Assembly (NCBI RefSeq): GCF_004421185.1
Contig: NZ_LXQB01000027.1
Coordinates: forward strand, 1-45,837
DNA from: Methylacidiphilum sp. Yel
GTDB lineage: Bacteria > Verrucomicrobiota > Verrucomicrobiia > Methylacidiphilales > Methylacidiphilaceae
Reading direction: 5' to 3'
Length of the DNA: 45,837 nucleotides
Positions 7,823 through 15,287 of the stretch are shown in pieces. The position numbers and the translations under genes are program-made. Below the pieces are notes generated by a model. That model did no database searches. It was not told where the DNA came from and saw nothing but the letters and a program-made list of their open reading frames with translations. Position 1 is the stretch's first letter. Each line of letters begins with the position of its first letter.

Positions 7823-9901
7823 CTATCTTTCGGAATCTCCCACCCAGAGCTTCCAGATGGGTGGATCAGCAGTCCATATTTTCTTATGAAGAAGGCTCAA
7901 GCTATAGGGATCCCTTAAGAGCGCTTTTTTTTCGAAAGAGGATAAGGACTCAGGGCCATTTTGAAGCAAACGTTCAATTAATTGTTGTTTCCATTCTTTC
8001 ATCTCCCTAGACTGCTTTTTGCATTTGGATAAACCGATGCAGGCTAGATGGAGTGCATGGATCAACGGATCAACGACTGCAGATCTAAAGCCATAAATTG
8101 AAAGTCCTCTTCTCACATAAGAAGCCTTTTCGTTTAGCGCTTTTCTTAGGGCAACGATCACAGGAGTTGGATCTGACTCGACAGGAACCATAAAGATCCC
8201 TTTTTCTTTTGCCTTCCTTCCTAAAGATATCCTGCTGGAAAGCACAGCTAGAGGAATGGAAAGCAAAAAAGAAAAAATAACAGCTAAAAGCCACCAGAAA
8301 CTCGAAGGATTTAATAGGTAGGTACCAACCCCAAAAGCTATGCCAATAATAGTCACAGGGAAAAACTGATACAATCCCTCTTTCCAAGAAAATTCAGCTC
8401 CTTCCCGTATCTGTTTGCCCCAGCTAACTCTCTTCCCCAAGAAAGCGGATAAAATAAAAAAACCATGGAAAAGTGCTTTGATAGGAGCAATCAAGCTCGA
8501 AAACAGAATTTCTAGGAATACACTTTCTAGTAGATTTTTCAGCCCCCCATATTTTTCCAATTCCCTAGTCCAAATCACAAGAAGCACCCCTAAGAGCTTC
8601 GGCATTAATAATACCAAAAGAGTAAAGAGAAAAAGCAACGCTGCCCAATCAGCATGAAAAACAGGCCAGCTAGGGAAAAGGCTTAACCCTTGAGGAAAGT
8701 AATTTGGAACGATAAAAATATGAAGCAGGCTTTCTAGAGTAGTAAGCAGTAGAAACCCTCCCCAAAGCACCGCTGAACCATAGGCCATCACTCCATTAAG
8801 AAAAAGAAATCGATTAAAGATAAACAAGCCTTTAGAAAAGATGAGTCGAAGATGTTGGAGATTTCCTTGACACCACCTCCTGTCTCTTTTCAATTCGTCA
8901 AGAAGGGTTGGAGGCAGCTCTTCATAGCTATCCTCAAGCTCATAAGCTAACCAAACCGAATAACCTGATTTTCTCATAAGGGCTGATTCGACGAAATCAT
9001 GGCTAAGGATTTCTCCGCCAAATGGCAGCCTATCAGATAGTTTTGGCAAGCCACAATATTTTATGAAAGGCTCGGTCCGGATAATTGCATTATGTCCCCA
9101 ATATTGGCCATCTCCAAGCTGCCAATAATGAATGCCAGCAGCAAAGATGGAACCCAAAAGATGGCTTGAAAACTGTTCTATTCGAGAAAAAAGAGAACTG
9201 GCACCAACCGCTTTAGGAACTGTTTGAACTATTCCAATAGATGGATTGGATTCCATGATTTCCACAAGCCTTATCATTGTTTGCCCTCCCATGAGACTGT
9301 CCGCATCCAGAACGATTAAGTATTTGTAATAAGCAGCCCAGCGCCTACAAAATTCAGCGATGTTCCCACTTTTCTTCTTTAACCGTACCCTTCTTATCCT
9401 ATAAAAAATTTTGCCTATGCCGTTGACTTTTCTGCAAAGATTCGCCCAGCCAATCTCCTCTTCGATCTGGTTATCTGGACTATCCGAATCGCTAAGGATA
9501 AAAAAATCAAAAAAAGAAAGTTTCCCATATTCTTCTATGGACCTATACATGGCTTCAATCCCGGCACAAATCCTTTCAACTTTTTCACAATAAATGGGCA
9601 TTAAGACAGCCACTTTGGTTTCTGTCATCATAGATTTGGATTCAATCGGCATTGCTTTAAACTTCTCTTTATTTCCAACAAGCAGCAGAAACCCTGCAAT
9701 CGCCGTCCATAAACCGATCGATATCCAACCAAAGAGAATTCCAAAAAGAATAATGATGCCTATTTCCAAAGGATTAGACCCCTTATATGGAAGAATTTCG
9801 GCCATGAACTCGCTGGCTATTATGGTGGGAATAATTACTAGGAAAAGCAGTAAAATCCTTCGCCTCAGCGCAATCCTTTCCCAAGAGCTTTGCAGTATCA
9901 T
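7823..9901 (-). CDS. opgH: Glucan biosynthesis glucosyltransferase OpgH
   Basis: A 692-residue GT2-type inner-membrane transferase that builds the beta-1,2-glucan backbone of osmoregulated periplasmic glucans (OPGs) from UDP-glucose and passes it to the periplasm. Two membrane helices lie near residues 15-35 and 45-75. The cytoplasmic catalytic domain has LSDSDSP (136-142), LDADS (198-202), HDFVE (301-305) and KRDRRWCQGN (338-347, the QxxRW-type acceptor motif of this family). Several C-terminal membrane segments follow (about 360-560). It is shorter than E. coli MdoH (847 residues), mainly because it lacks the long N-terminal extension. It sits downstream of two opgG genes and a small unknown gene, and upstream of hydrogenase maturation genes. 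Confidence 0.95.
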   Translation of the reverse strand: MILQSSWERIALRRRILLLFLVIIPTIIASEFMAEILPYKGSNPLEIGIIILFGILFGWISIGLWTAIAGFLLLVGNKEKFKAMPIESKSMMTETKVAVLMPIYCEKVERICAGIEAMYRSIEEYGKLSFFDFFILSDSDSPDNQIEEEIGWANLCRKVNGIGKIFYRIRRVRLKKKSGNIAEFCRRWAAYYKYLIVLDADSLMGGQTMIRLVEIMESNPSIGIVQTVPKAVGASSLFSRIEQFSSHLLGSIFAAGIHYWQLGDGQYWGHNAIIRTEPFIKYCGLPKLSDRLPFGGEILSHDFVESALMRKSGYSVWLAYELEDSYEELPPTLLDELKRDRRWCQGNLQHLRLIFSKGLFIFNRFLFLNGVMAYGSAVLWGGFLLLTTLESLLHIFIVPNYFPQGLSLFPSWPVFHADWAALLFLFTLLVLLMPKLLGVLLVIWTRELEKYGGLKNLLESVFLEILFSSLIAPIKALFHGFFILSAFLGKRVSWGKQIREGAEFSWKEGLYQFFPVTIIGIAFGVGTYLLNPSSFWWLLAVIFSFLLSIPLAVLSSRISLGRKAKEKGIFMVPVESDPTPVIVALRKALNEKASYVRRGLSIYGFRSAVVDPLIHALHLACIGLSKCKKQSREMKEWKQQLIERLLQNGPESLSSFEKKALLRDPYSLSLLHKKIWTADPPIWKLWVGDSER

Positions 9902-9923
9902 CGAGGTTTTTCTTTATAAAAAG

Positions 9924-10319
9924 CTAAGCGGACTTCCTTCGTAACCGTCCAAAAAATGCTACAATCTTCAGAAACTGGTTTGGTTCCAAGAGCACAGAAG
10001 CCGTCATCGATTTTCTTTTAATCGGCAGCATCGCTACTGCTAAGGGCTTAGAAAAGGTTGGATCTAAGCAACAGCTGTTTTCTTTGGAGACAAAGAGCAG
10101 CTGCTGCAGCTCCACCTCCATCCACTGCCTAAGAAAGGCTTCTTTATTTTTGGCGCCAGAACAAAAAAATCTAAATGTATCAAAAACTTCTTCAGGATTA
10201 TCCGCAGAGCTAAAAGCCTCCTCTAGAGCTTCTCTAGCCTCCTTTGCTTCACAAGAGCACAGGCTCGCATAGAAAAGCAGCCTCTCTGTTAGAAAAGATG
10301 CCAGCTGATTATCCTTCAT
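9924..10319 (-). CDS. Unknown small cytoplasmic protein in OPG operon
   Basis: A 131-residue protein if started at the ATG at 10319, which overlaps the stop of the upstream opgG in the classic ATGA arrangement; the open frame extends 7 codons further. The first 85 residues are helical and acidic with many Ala/Glu/Phe (LTERLLFYASLCSCEAKEAR, then EALEEAFSSADNPEEV). The tail is basic (LKIVAFFGRLRRKSA). There are no membrane helices, no signal peptide and no recognised family. Translational coupling to opgG and a 22-base gap to opgH indicate a role tied to glucan synthesis, perhaps as a regulator or adaptor of OpgH (inference). Confidence 0.75.
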   Translation of the reverse strand: MKDNQLASFLTERLLFYASLCSCEAKEAREALEEAFSSADNPEEVFDTFRFFCSGAKNKEAFLRQWMEVELQQLLFVSKENSCCLDPTFSKPLAVAMLPIKRKSMTASVLLEPNQFLKIVAFFGRLRRKSA

Positions 10320-11833
10320 TTGAAAAATTCTTGATACCACCTTTCGGTGAGTTTTTTCCCCTTTTTTTCAAGCCAACCTTCTACGCGCAGTGGTTCTCTA
10401 CCGTTTTCCTGAATTTGCACTTCTAGCAGCGCCGTTTTTTCTTGAGCCTCCCATCCAACCGTAGCGTAAAGGAGCTCGCCTCCCGACAGGACATGAACCA
10501 CTGGATTAAATTCTAAAGCGGCATTCTCTTCTAGCATTTCTCCCTTAAAACTGAGGAGAACAGCTGTTTTTCCCTGAGATATTTTGGTTCGGTCCACTCT
10601 AGCCGAAATGACTTTGCCCAATTTTCCCTCAGCCGGTACCTCTCCTTTGAGCCAACAGATAGAATAACTAAAACTCAGTGACTGACCAGCAAAAGGGGTT
10701 TTAGATGGCGTCCAGAAAAGAAGAATGTTTTTGTTCAAATCATCTTTGAGCGGAACCTCCACCAATTCAACTTTTCCATCTTCTAAAAAACCGCTGTTTA
10801 ACTGTACCCAGGCAGATGGCATATCCTGAAAGCTTCTGTGGATATCCTGGTAATGATCATAAAGTCTGTTCCTTTGAACTAGTCCAAATCCCAACAGTTG
10901 ACCGTTAGCTATTTCCTTTAAAACCAAGCGTGAAGGATTTTCCAAAGGGCTCCATGTCCACTCTCCAGTAGTAGACTCAATGAGTAGTCCGTCAGCCTCA
11001 TGAACCTGAGGTCTATAATCCGATAGGATTTTGGGACCATTTTCTCCATACTCAAACATGGCAGACAGAGGAGCTATCCCAATTTTTTTTGGAGAGGAAC
11101 GAAAAAATAGGTGTGTATCAATTTTACACACAGTAGAGAAGCCCTCAGATAGAATAATAAACCGACAGGCTTGAGTAATACTAGGGGAATCCACAATTGA
11201 GTAGAGTTCGAGCTCAGAATCCTCTTTTTTTGGCTTTACAAGCCAAAACTCCCTAAAAAAAGGAAACTCCTCGCCATCGGCTAAAGCAGTATTGATCGCT
11301 ATTGTTCTAGCTGTTATTCCAGGGATTTGGCCACAAGTGAGTCCCTGGAAAAAACAGGCGCCGAGAAATTTCGCAATCATACAATATTCTTTTTTTTGCC
11401 AGTCTGAACTATAAACGGAAAAACCAGCAAAACCGATGTCCCTTTCTATCGGCTTTTTCTCTATGGAGGGCCCATAAAAAAAAGATTTTTCCAAAAATTC
11501 AATTTTCCTTTCCTGCTCATGTACTACTTCAAAGATAGTAACGGGCACCCTGAAAATGGAACCCAGATGATAAAACTGAATTTCAAAAGGAAGATTTTCT
11601 TCTCTCCAAAGACTGCTATTGGCATCAAATCGGATCGCTTCCCATTGGGCATAGGAGAGTTTTTCCAACCAGCTAGGAATGCGGCTTCGTGGCTCACGAA
11701 AAGGTAGATTCGATAAACCTCTAGCCTTTATTTTGATTTCTTCCCATAAGTTCGTTTGAGACAAACCTTCTTCAGAAAGAAAAAAGAAAGAAAAAGCCAG
11801 ATAAAAAGAAGCGAACAGCATCCAGGCTTTCAT
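10316..11833 (-). CDS. OpgG/OpgD-type periplasmic glucan protein, diverged paralogue
   Basis: About 505 residues. A signal peptide precedes the MdoG domain: from the ATG at 11833 it reads MKAWMLFASFYLAFSFFFLS, and a start at 11854 would overlap the upstream gene by 17 bases. OpgG/OpgD proteins act on the periplasmic beta-1,2-glucan chain, and E. coli members were assigned beta-1,2-glucanase activity. Family blocks are present: ITARTIAINTALADGEEFPF, REFWLVKPKKEDSELELYSI, KKIGIAPLSAMFEYGENG, EWTWSPLENP and FGLVQRNR. Several conserved positions differ from the neighbour: HDSDG reads HEADG, SARA reads TART, and the ETKDNI block reads DLNKNI. It may have changed specificity or a structural role. 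Confidence 0.9.
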   Translation of the reverse strand: MKAWMLFASFYLAFSFFFLSEEGLSQTNLWEEIKIKARGLSNLPFREPRSRIPSWLEKLSYAQWEAIRFDANSSLWREENLPFEIQFYHLGSIFRVPVTIFEVVHEQERKIEFLEKSFFYGPSIEKKPIERDIGFAGFSVYSSDWQKKEYCMIAKFLGACFFQGLTCGQIPGITARTIAINTALADGEEFPFFREFWLVKPKKEDSELELYSIVDSPSITQACRFIILSEGFSTVCKIDTHLFFRSSPKKIGIAPLSAMFEYGENGPKILSDYRPQVHEADGLLIESTTGEWTWSPLENPSRLVLKEIANGQLLGFGLVQRNRLYDHYQDIHRSFQDMPSAWVQLNSGFLEDGKVELVEVPLKDDLNKNILLFWTPSKTPFAGQSLSFSYSICWLKGEVPAEGKLGKVISARVDRTKISQGKTAVLLSFKGEMLEENAALEFNPVVHVLSGGELLYATVGWEAQEKTALLEVQIQENGREPLRVEGWLEKKGKKLTERWYQEFFK

Positions 11834-11837
11834 CTGC

Positions 11838-13370
11838 TTATGGAAAATCGACATAATCCCAAGTCTCAGTCAAAGGAAAGTCTTTTGCTTCAAGATACGC
11901 TTTTAGTGGGATGGGCCCTGCTTCTTGCCTTTGAATCTTAAAAGATAACCGAAATCCATTGACATACGAATTTCTTTCTATTCTAAGTTCAATCAGTTTA
12001 GCACCTTGTCCAACAAGAAGAATAGGCTGTGGATCCAACCCTTCAGAAAATCCTGGAATGAAGAAATCAACAATATACTCTCGGATGGTTTTGTCAAGTT
12101 GTGCGTAGCGAGTGGAAACCACACGGCCAATCTCCGACCCAGCTATCACATCCCTACCCCAAAAAATCGTATAAGCATAGTGAAACTGCCTCTGTGAAAG
12201 GGCAGGGGTATTGGAAACAAAGTAACTGACAATGTTGTCTTTAGTTTCCGTTGTCGTGGGAAGTTCGACAAGTTCTACATGTCCCCCTTCCTCCCATCCT
12301 TGACTAGGAACAATCCAAGCACTTGGCCTAGATTCATAATGAAGGAGGACTGATTTATAATGGTCGAAGTTTCTATCTCTTTGCATCAATCCAAAACCAA
12401 GGAGCTTTCCGCGAATCGGAAAATCAAAGGAAGAAAAGAAGGGTGGATTTTGCAACGGTCTCCAAATCCATTGACCAGTATCCAACTGAATAGAAAGCCC
12501 ATCGGAATCGTGTTCTTCTGGATGCAGAGGATTATAGAGAAGTGGGCTATTTTCACCCTGTAGAAACATGCTTGTTAGGGGGGCAATTCCCAATTTTTCC
12601 ACTGTCTTTCTCAAAAAAATATAATTTTCAATCTCCACTTTGCTCGTTTCTCCTGGAGTAAATAAAAAATGAAAGGCGCCTGTAAGACTTTCTCCATCAA
12701 GTAACGCATAAAAAGAAAGGGACCGATCCTCTTTTTTCGGTTCTTCAATCCAAAATTCCCTATAATACGGAAATTCTTCTTTACTGCTTCCCGTGGTATT
12801 GACAGCTATAGCCCGTGCTGAAAGGCCCCACGTCTGTCCCAGTCCCAAGCTGCGAAAATAGCTGGCCCCAACAATCGAAAAAAGTTCCACCCATCCCCCT
12901 TTTTCTTTCGAATCATAAAATACTCGAAAGCCAGAAAATCCAAGGTTTTTTGGCAATTTCTCCAGCTCCACATTCTTAAAATCAAAAAGGGAAGGTTCAA
13001 AATCATAGTTTTTTTCTTCGTCATTGGCAGTGATCAGATGGAGAAAAACAGGCTGACAGAAAAGATATCCTAAGGGAAAAGGCTTAATCACAAACCGACT
13101 TTCATTGGGAATGATTCCTCTTTGATCTTTAAAGCTAATACCAAACCACTGGTCATAACTGAGATTGGAAAGTTGGCCAGGAACCGGTGCAGGCTGCAAA
13201 TAAGGAGTAAATGAAAGTTCTTTTGCTTTCTTTACAAGCCTAGAGAAAAAAGAAACATTCTCTTTAGCTTTAGCCTGTTTTCCTGTGGTTTTGTATTTAG
13301 AAGCACCAAAGAAAACAAAGAGTAGAAAAAGGCCTAGAGAAAAGGTACAGAGAAAAACTAATTTTTTCAT
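11838..13370 (-). CDS. opgG: Glucan biosynthesis protein OpgG
   Basis: A 510-residue periplasmic protein needed for OPG synthesis. The signal sequence is MKKLVFLCTFSLGLFLLFVF. The MdoG fold follows from about residue 50 (LSYDQWFGISFKDQRG), with the conserved core SYFRSLGLGQTWGLSARAIA, EEFPYYREFWIEEPKKEDRS, KLGIAPLTSMFLQGENS, HDSDGL, WIWRPLQNPP and TKDNIVSYF. The C-terminal Ig-like domain ends LTETWDYVDFP, as in E. coli OpgG. It is the first gene of the tight run opgG-opgG2-orf131-opgH. A 41-base inverted repeat (13400-13440) lies 30 bases upstream of its ATG. Confidence 0.95.
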   Translation of the reverse strand: MKKLVFLCTFSLGLFLLFVFFGASKYKTTGKQAKAKENVSFFSRLVKKAKELSFTPYLQPAPVPGQLSNLSYDQWFGISFKDQRGIIPNESRFVIKPFPLGYLFCQPVFLHLITANDEEKNYDFEPSLFDFKNVELEKLPKNLGFSGFRVFYDSKEKGGWVELFSIVGASYFRSLGLGQTWGLSARAIAVNTTGSSKEEFPYYREFWIEEPKKEDRSLSFYALLDGESLTGAFHFLFTPGETSKVEIENYIFLRKTVEKLGIAPLTSMFLQGENSPLLYNPLHPEEHDSDGLSIQLDTGQWIWRPLQNPPFFSSFDFPIRGKLLGFGLMQRDRNFDHYKSVLLHYESRPSAWIVPSQGWEEGGHVELVELPTTTETKDNIVSYFVSNTPALSQRQFHYAYTIFWGRDVIAGSEIGRVVSTRYAQLDKTIREYIVDFFIPGFSEGLDPQPILLVGQGAKLIELRIERNSYVNGFRLSFKIQRQEAGPIPLKAYLEAKDFPLTETWDYVDFP

Positions 13371-13399
13371 TCAGCTTTAAAGCAGTACAGAGGATTACG

Positions 13400-13440
13400 A
13401 TGCTCTAAAAAAATAAGTTGTGGCTAAGACTTTAGAGCAT
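13400..13440. repeat. Perfect 10-bp inverted repeat in opgG leader
   Basis: The arms ATGCTCTAAA (13400-13409) and TTTAGAGCAT (13431-13440) are perfectly complementary, separated by 21 bases. It occupies the 102-bp gap between the HupH-like gene and opgG. In the minus-strand direction it is not followed by a T-run, so an operator or 5'-leader stem is as likely as a terminator. Confidence 0.5.
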
Positions 13441-13472
13441 AGGAAAGGGAAAAAAAAGAAAATTTCATGAAA

Positions 13473-14279
13473 TTATGGTTTTAGCTGGGCAGCTATTTTT
13501 TCTAGTCTTCTAGCGCTTATTCTAAGTTCTGAGCTAACAGGAAATAATGAATAAGGAATTTCGCAGACAAGCAGGCTTAATTCCCACCTATTTATTTCCA
13601 CATCGGTAAGCTCTTCAATCCACCAGATATTTTTCAATAGAGTCCCAAAAACCCAAGCCTGCTTTCGTTGAGAATAAATTGTAATTTCAGTCTTCGGTAA
13701 CAGGCTAAACAATGTTTTTTTATCCTGAGGAAATAGGGGAAGAAGATTTAATTGAATCTTTTTTTCGGTAGCCAAATGGTTTTCCTTAGTATCCTTCTCT
13801 AAAGAACTGATGAGTGCCTGTAATCCTACACTTGTAGATTTGAGGGATGGTAGCATAGTCTCCACATCCAAGTTTTGCAGACGTTCTTCTTGTTCTGCAG
13901 TTACAAATCGAGGGATTAATCCGATTTCGATACTCAACCTAGAAGGTTTGTCAGGGCCTACTTTGTTTTCTACCCACCAGACTCCGGAAAATAAGGTTTG
14001 CTGCGCAGCAAACACAGCTCCAGATTGGGAATAAAAAATACAGAGCTCACCTAGTCCTAGAATCCTGAAAAATTCTTCAATCTCATTTTGAACTATACCT
14101 GATAAATCATAAACGATATTCTTTTTACTTTCTATTAAGACTGCATAAAGGGCTTTGATAATATCACTTATTAAGTTAAAAGAGCGAAGATTCTTTCTCA
14201 GATATCCAGGACAAAACATACTTTTTAATTGGGATAGAAGATCAAAGATTTTTTTATACTTATCTAGCTTCTTTTTCAT
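13473..14279 (-). CDS. HupH/HyaF-like hydrogenase expression/formation protein
   Basis: A 268-residue protein that appears to contain the HupH/HyaF fold (HupH_C, PF04809) twice. Each half has the pattern of a hydrophobic strand, an Ile-Tyr-Ser motif and an aromatic turn: LCIFYSQSGAVFAAQQTLFS then GVWWVE (79-104), and ITIYSQRKQAWVFGTLLKN then IWWIEE (199-223). The linking stretch has SIEIGLIPRFV (116-126), and LNLLPLFPQDKKTLFSLL (178-194) matches the family's LLPLSPAD-type segment. HyaF/HupH proteins assist [NiFe]-hydrogenase maturation; the precise step is unclear. Assignment is by motif recall rather than strong identity. It lies upstream of opgG on the same strand and agrees with HypA and the maturation protease further down. 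Confidence 0.65.
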   Translation of the reverse strand: MKKKLDKYKKIFDLLSQLKSMFCPGYLRKNLRSFNLISDIIKALYAVLIESKKNIVYDLSGIVQNEIEEFFRILGLGELCIFYSQSGAVFAAQQTLFSGVWWVENKVGPDKPSRLSIEIGLIPRFVTAEQEERLQNLDVETMLPSLKSTSVGLQALISSLEKDTKENHLATEKKIQLNLLPLFPQDKKTLFSLLPKTEITIYSQRKQAWVFGTLLKNIWWIEELTDVEINRWELSLLVCEIPYSLFPVSSELRISARRLEKIAAQLKP

Positions 14280-14313
14280 TGTATCCCTCTATAAACTAGA
14301 GATTTATACTTAT

Positions 14314-14356
14314 AATTCTATTTCCAATTCTATTTCCCCCCCAAAAAAAAAAAAAA
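14314..14356. repeat. 12-bp tandem duplication plus C7 and A14 tracts
   Basis: AATTCTATTTCC occurs twice in direct tandem (14314-14325, 14326-14337), running into a C7 run (14336-14342) and an A14 run (14343-14356). It lies 35-77 bases upstream of the HupH-like ATG, where promoter elements would be expected. Such homopolymers are slippage-prone. Confidence 0.8.
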
Positions 14357-14489
14357 CCATATTTTAGTCTAGAAAAAATATAAGGAAAAATATAGGACTG
14401 TATAAAGGTAATTGAGGGATTGTTAAAAAGGAAAATACCCCATACTTTTAAGGAGATAAGCAAAAAAAATCATGGCATTCCCAAAGAAG

Positions 14490-15287
14490 TTAGTAAGCAT
14501 GGATCTTAAGCCAAAGAACTAGTGCCTTCATCCTATGATAATGGCTCCCCGGCCAATAAATTTTGCCACAATGTTGACATTTTAGAAAAGAACTCTGTGT
14601 TTCACAGACTTTTGGAGGAACAACATTTTTAATTTCTATTTTGTTTACAGATTGAAGTAGGCCATTACAGCGTAGGCACCTTCCAAAAGGACTAAGTTTT
14701 TCTTTTAAATGGAACTCCCTTATGATTTCTATGGCTTGCAATCTGGGCTCAATGGCTCGGACAAAATAGCCTTGCTTGACTTTTTTTCTTTTCAAAAGCC
14801 CAGGATCTCTTGTCAATAAAATTCTTTCCTCTGCATAGGCAATATCTGCCAGCTGCTCATCAGAATAGCTATTGTTGTAGAGAGTATCAAAACCAAGCAG
14901 TCGCAAATATCGAGCTAGGGTCCCTAAATGCACATCAAGAATGAATTTAAATTGTTTTGGCCTTTCAAAAAGAATTGGAGCTAATTTTCCAATGTCGATC
15001 GTTTTAAAATGGGGGAATACGCTCACAAGAGCACCATCTATAACTTTTTGTTCAAAACTAGCAGGAAGGCTATTACAGAGAATGAGTCCAATTTCGGTAT
15101 GGGGCACCCCAAAAGACTCAATGGCATCTTTTAAAGTGGTATGTTTACCAAAGGCTTTTTTTATTTCTTTTTGCCTTTTCCAGACTGGAAGAAAATCATT
15201 CAGCAAAGAATAAAAGCGAAAGGTCAATTCTAATTCCTTGGCCCCATTATCTGCTGCCATTGAGACAGACTGAGAATTTTTCATCAT
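14490..15287 (-). CDS. Mut7-C RNase-domain protein with ubiquitin-like N-terminus
   Basis: About 265 residues. The N-terminal part (ELTFRFYSLLNDFLP, SFGVPHTEIGLILCN and later GALVSVFPHF) is the ThiS/MoaD-like Mut7-C ubiquitin domain. The C-terminal part is the Mut7-C RNase domain: LDVHLGTLARYLRLLGFDTL, DEQLADIAYAEERILLTRDP, then a four-Cys zinc knuckle (CLRC and CQHC) and the closing KIYWPGSHYHRM. This is the common bacterial DUF82 arrangement, with PIN-like acidic residues D and D in LDVHLG and LLTRD. Substrate unknown. The start at 15287 overlaps the stop of the DsbA-like gene as ATGA; the open frame extends further upstream but would overlap that gene much more. Confidence 0.88.
   Translation of the reverse strand: MMKNSQSVSMAADNGAKELELTFRFYSLLNDFLPVWKRQKEIKKAFGKHTTLKDAIESFGVPHTEIGLILCNSLPASFEQKVIDGALVSVFPHFKTIDIGKLAPILFERPKQFKFILDVHLGTLARYLRLLGFDTLYNNSYSDEQLADIAYAEERILLTRDPGLLKRKKVKQGYFVRAIEPRLQAIEIIREFHLKEKLSPFGRCLRCNGLLQSVNKIEIKNVVPPKVCETQSSFLKCQHCGKIYWPGSHYHRMKALVLWLKIHAY

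Noticed and set aside
9594-9944. 116-aa plus-strand frame opposite the opgH start
   Set aside because: It is the antisense of the opgH membrane region; opgH is a full, well-conserved gene in the other strand.
11519-12563. Several 60-70 aa plus-strand frames opposite the opgG genes
   Set aside because: All are shadows of strongly conserved minus-strand genes, with no support of their own.
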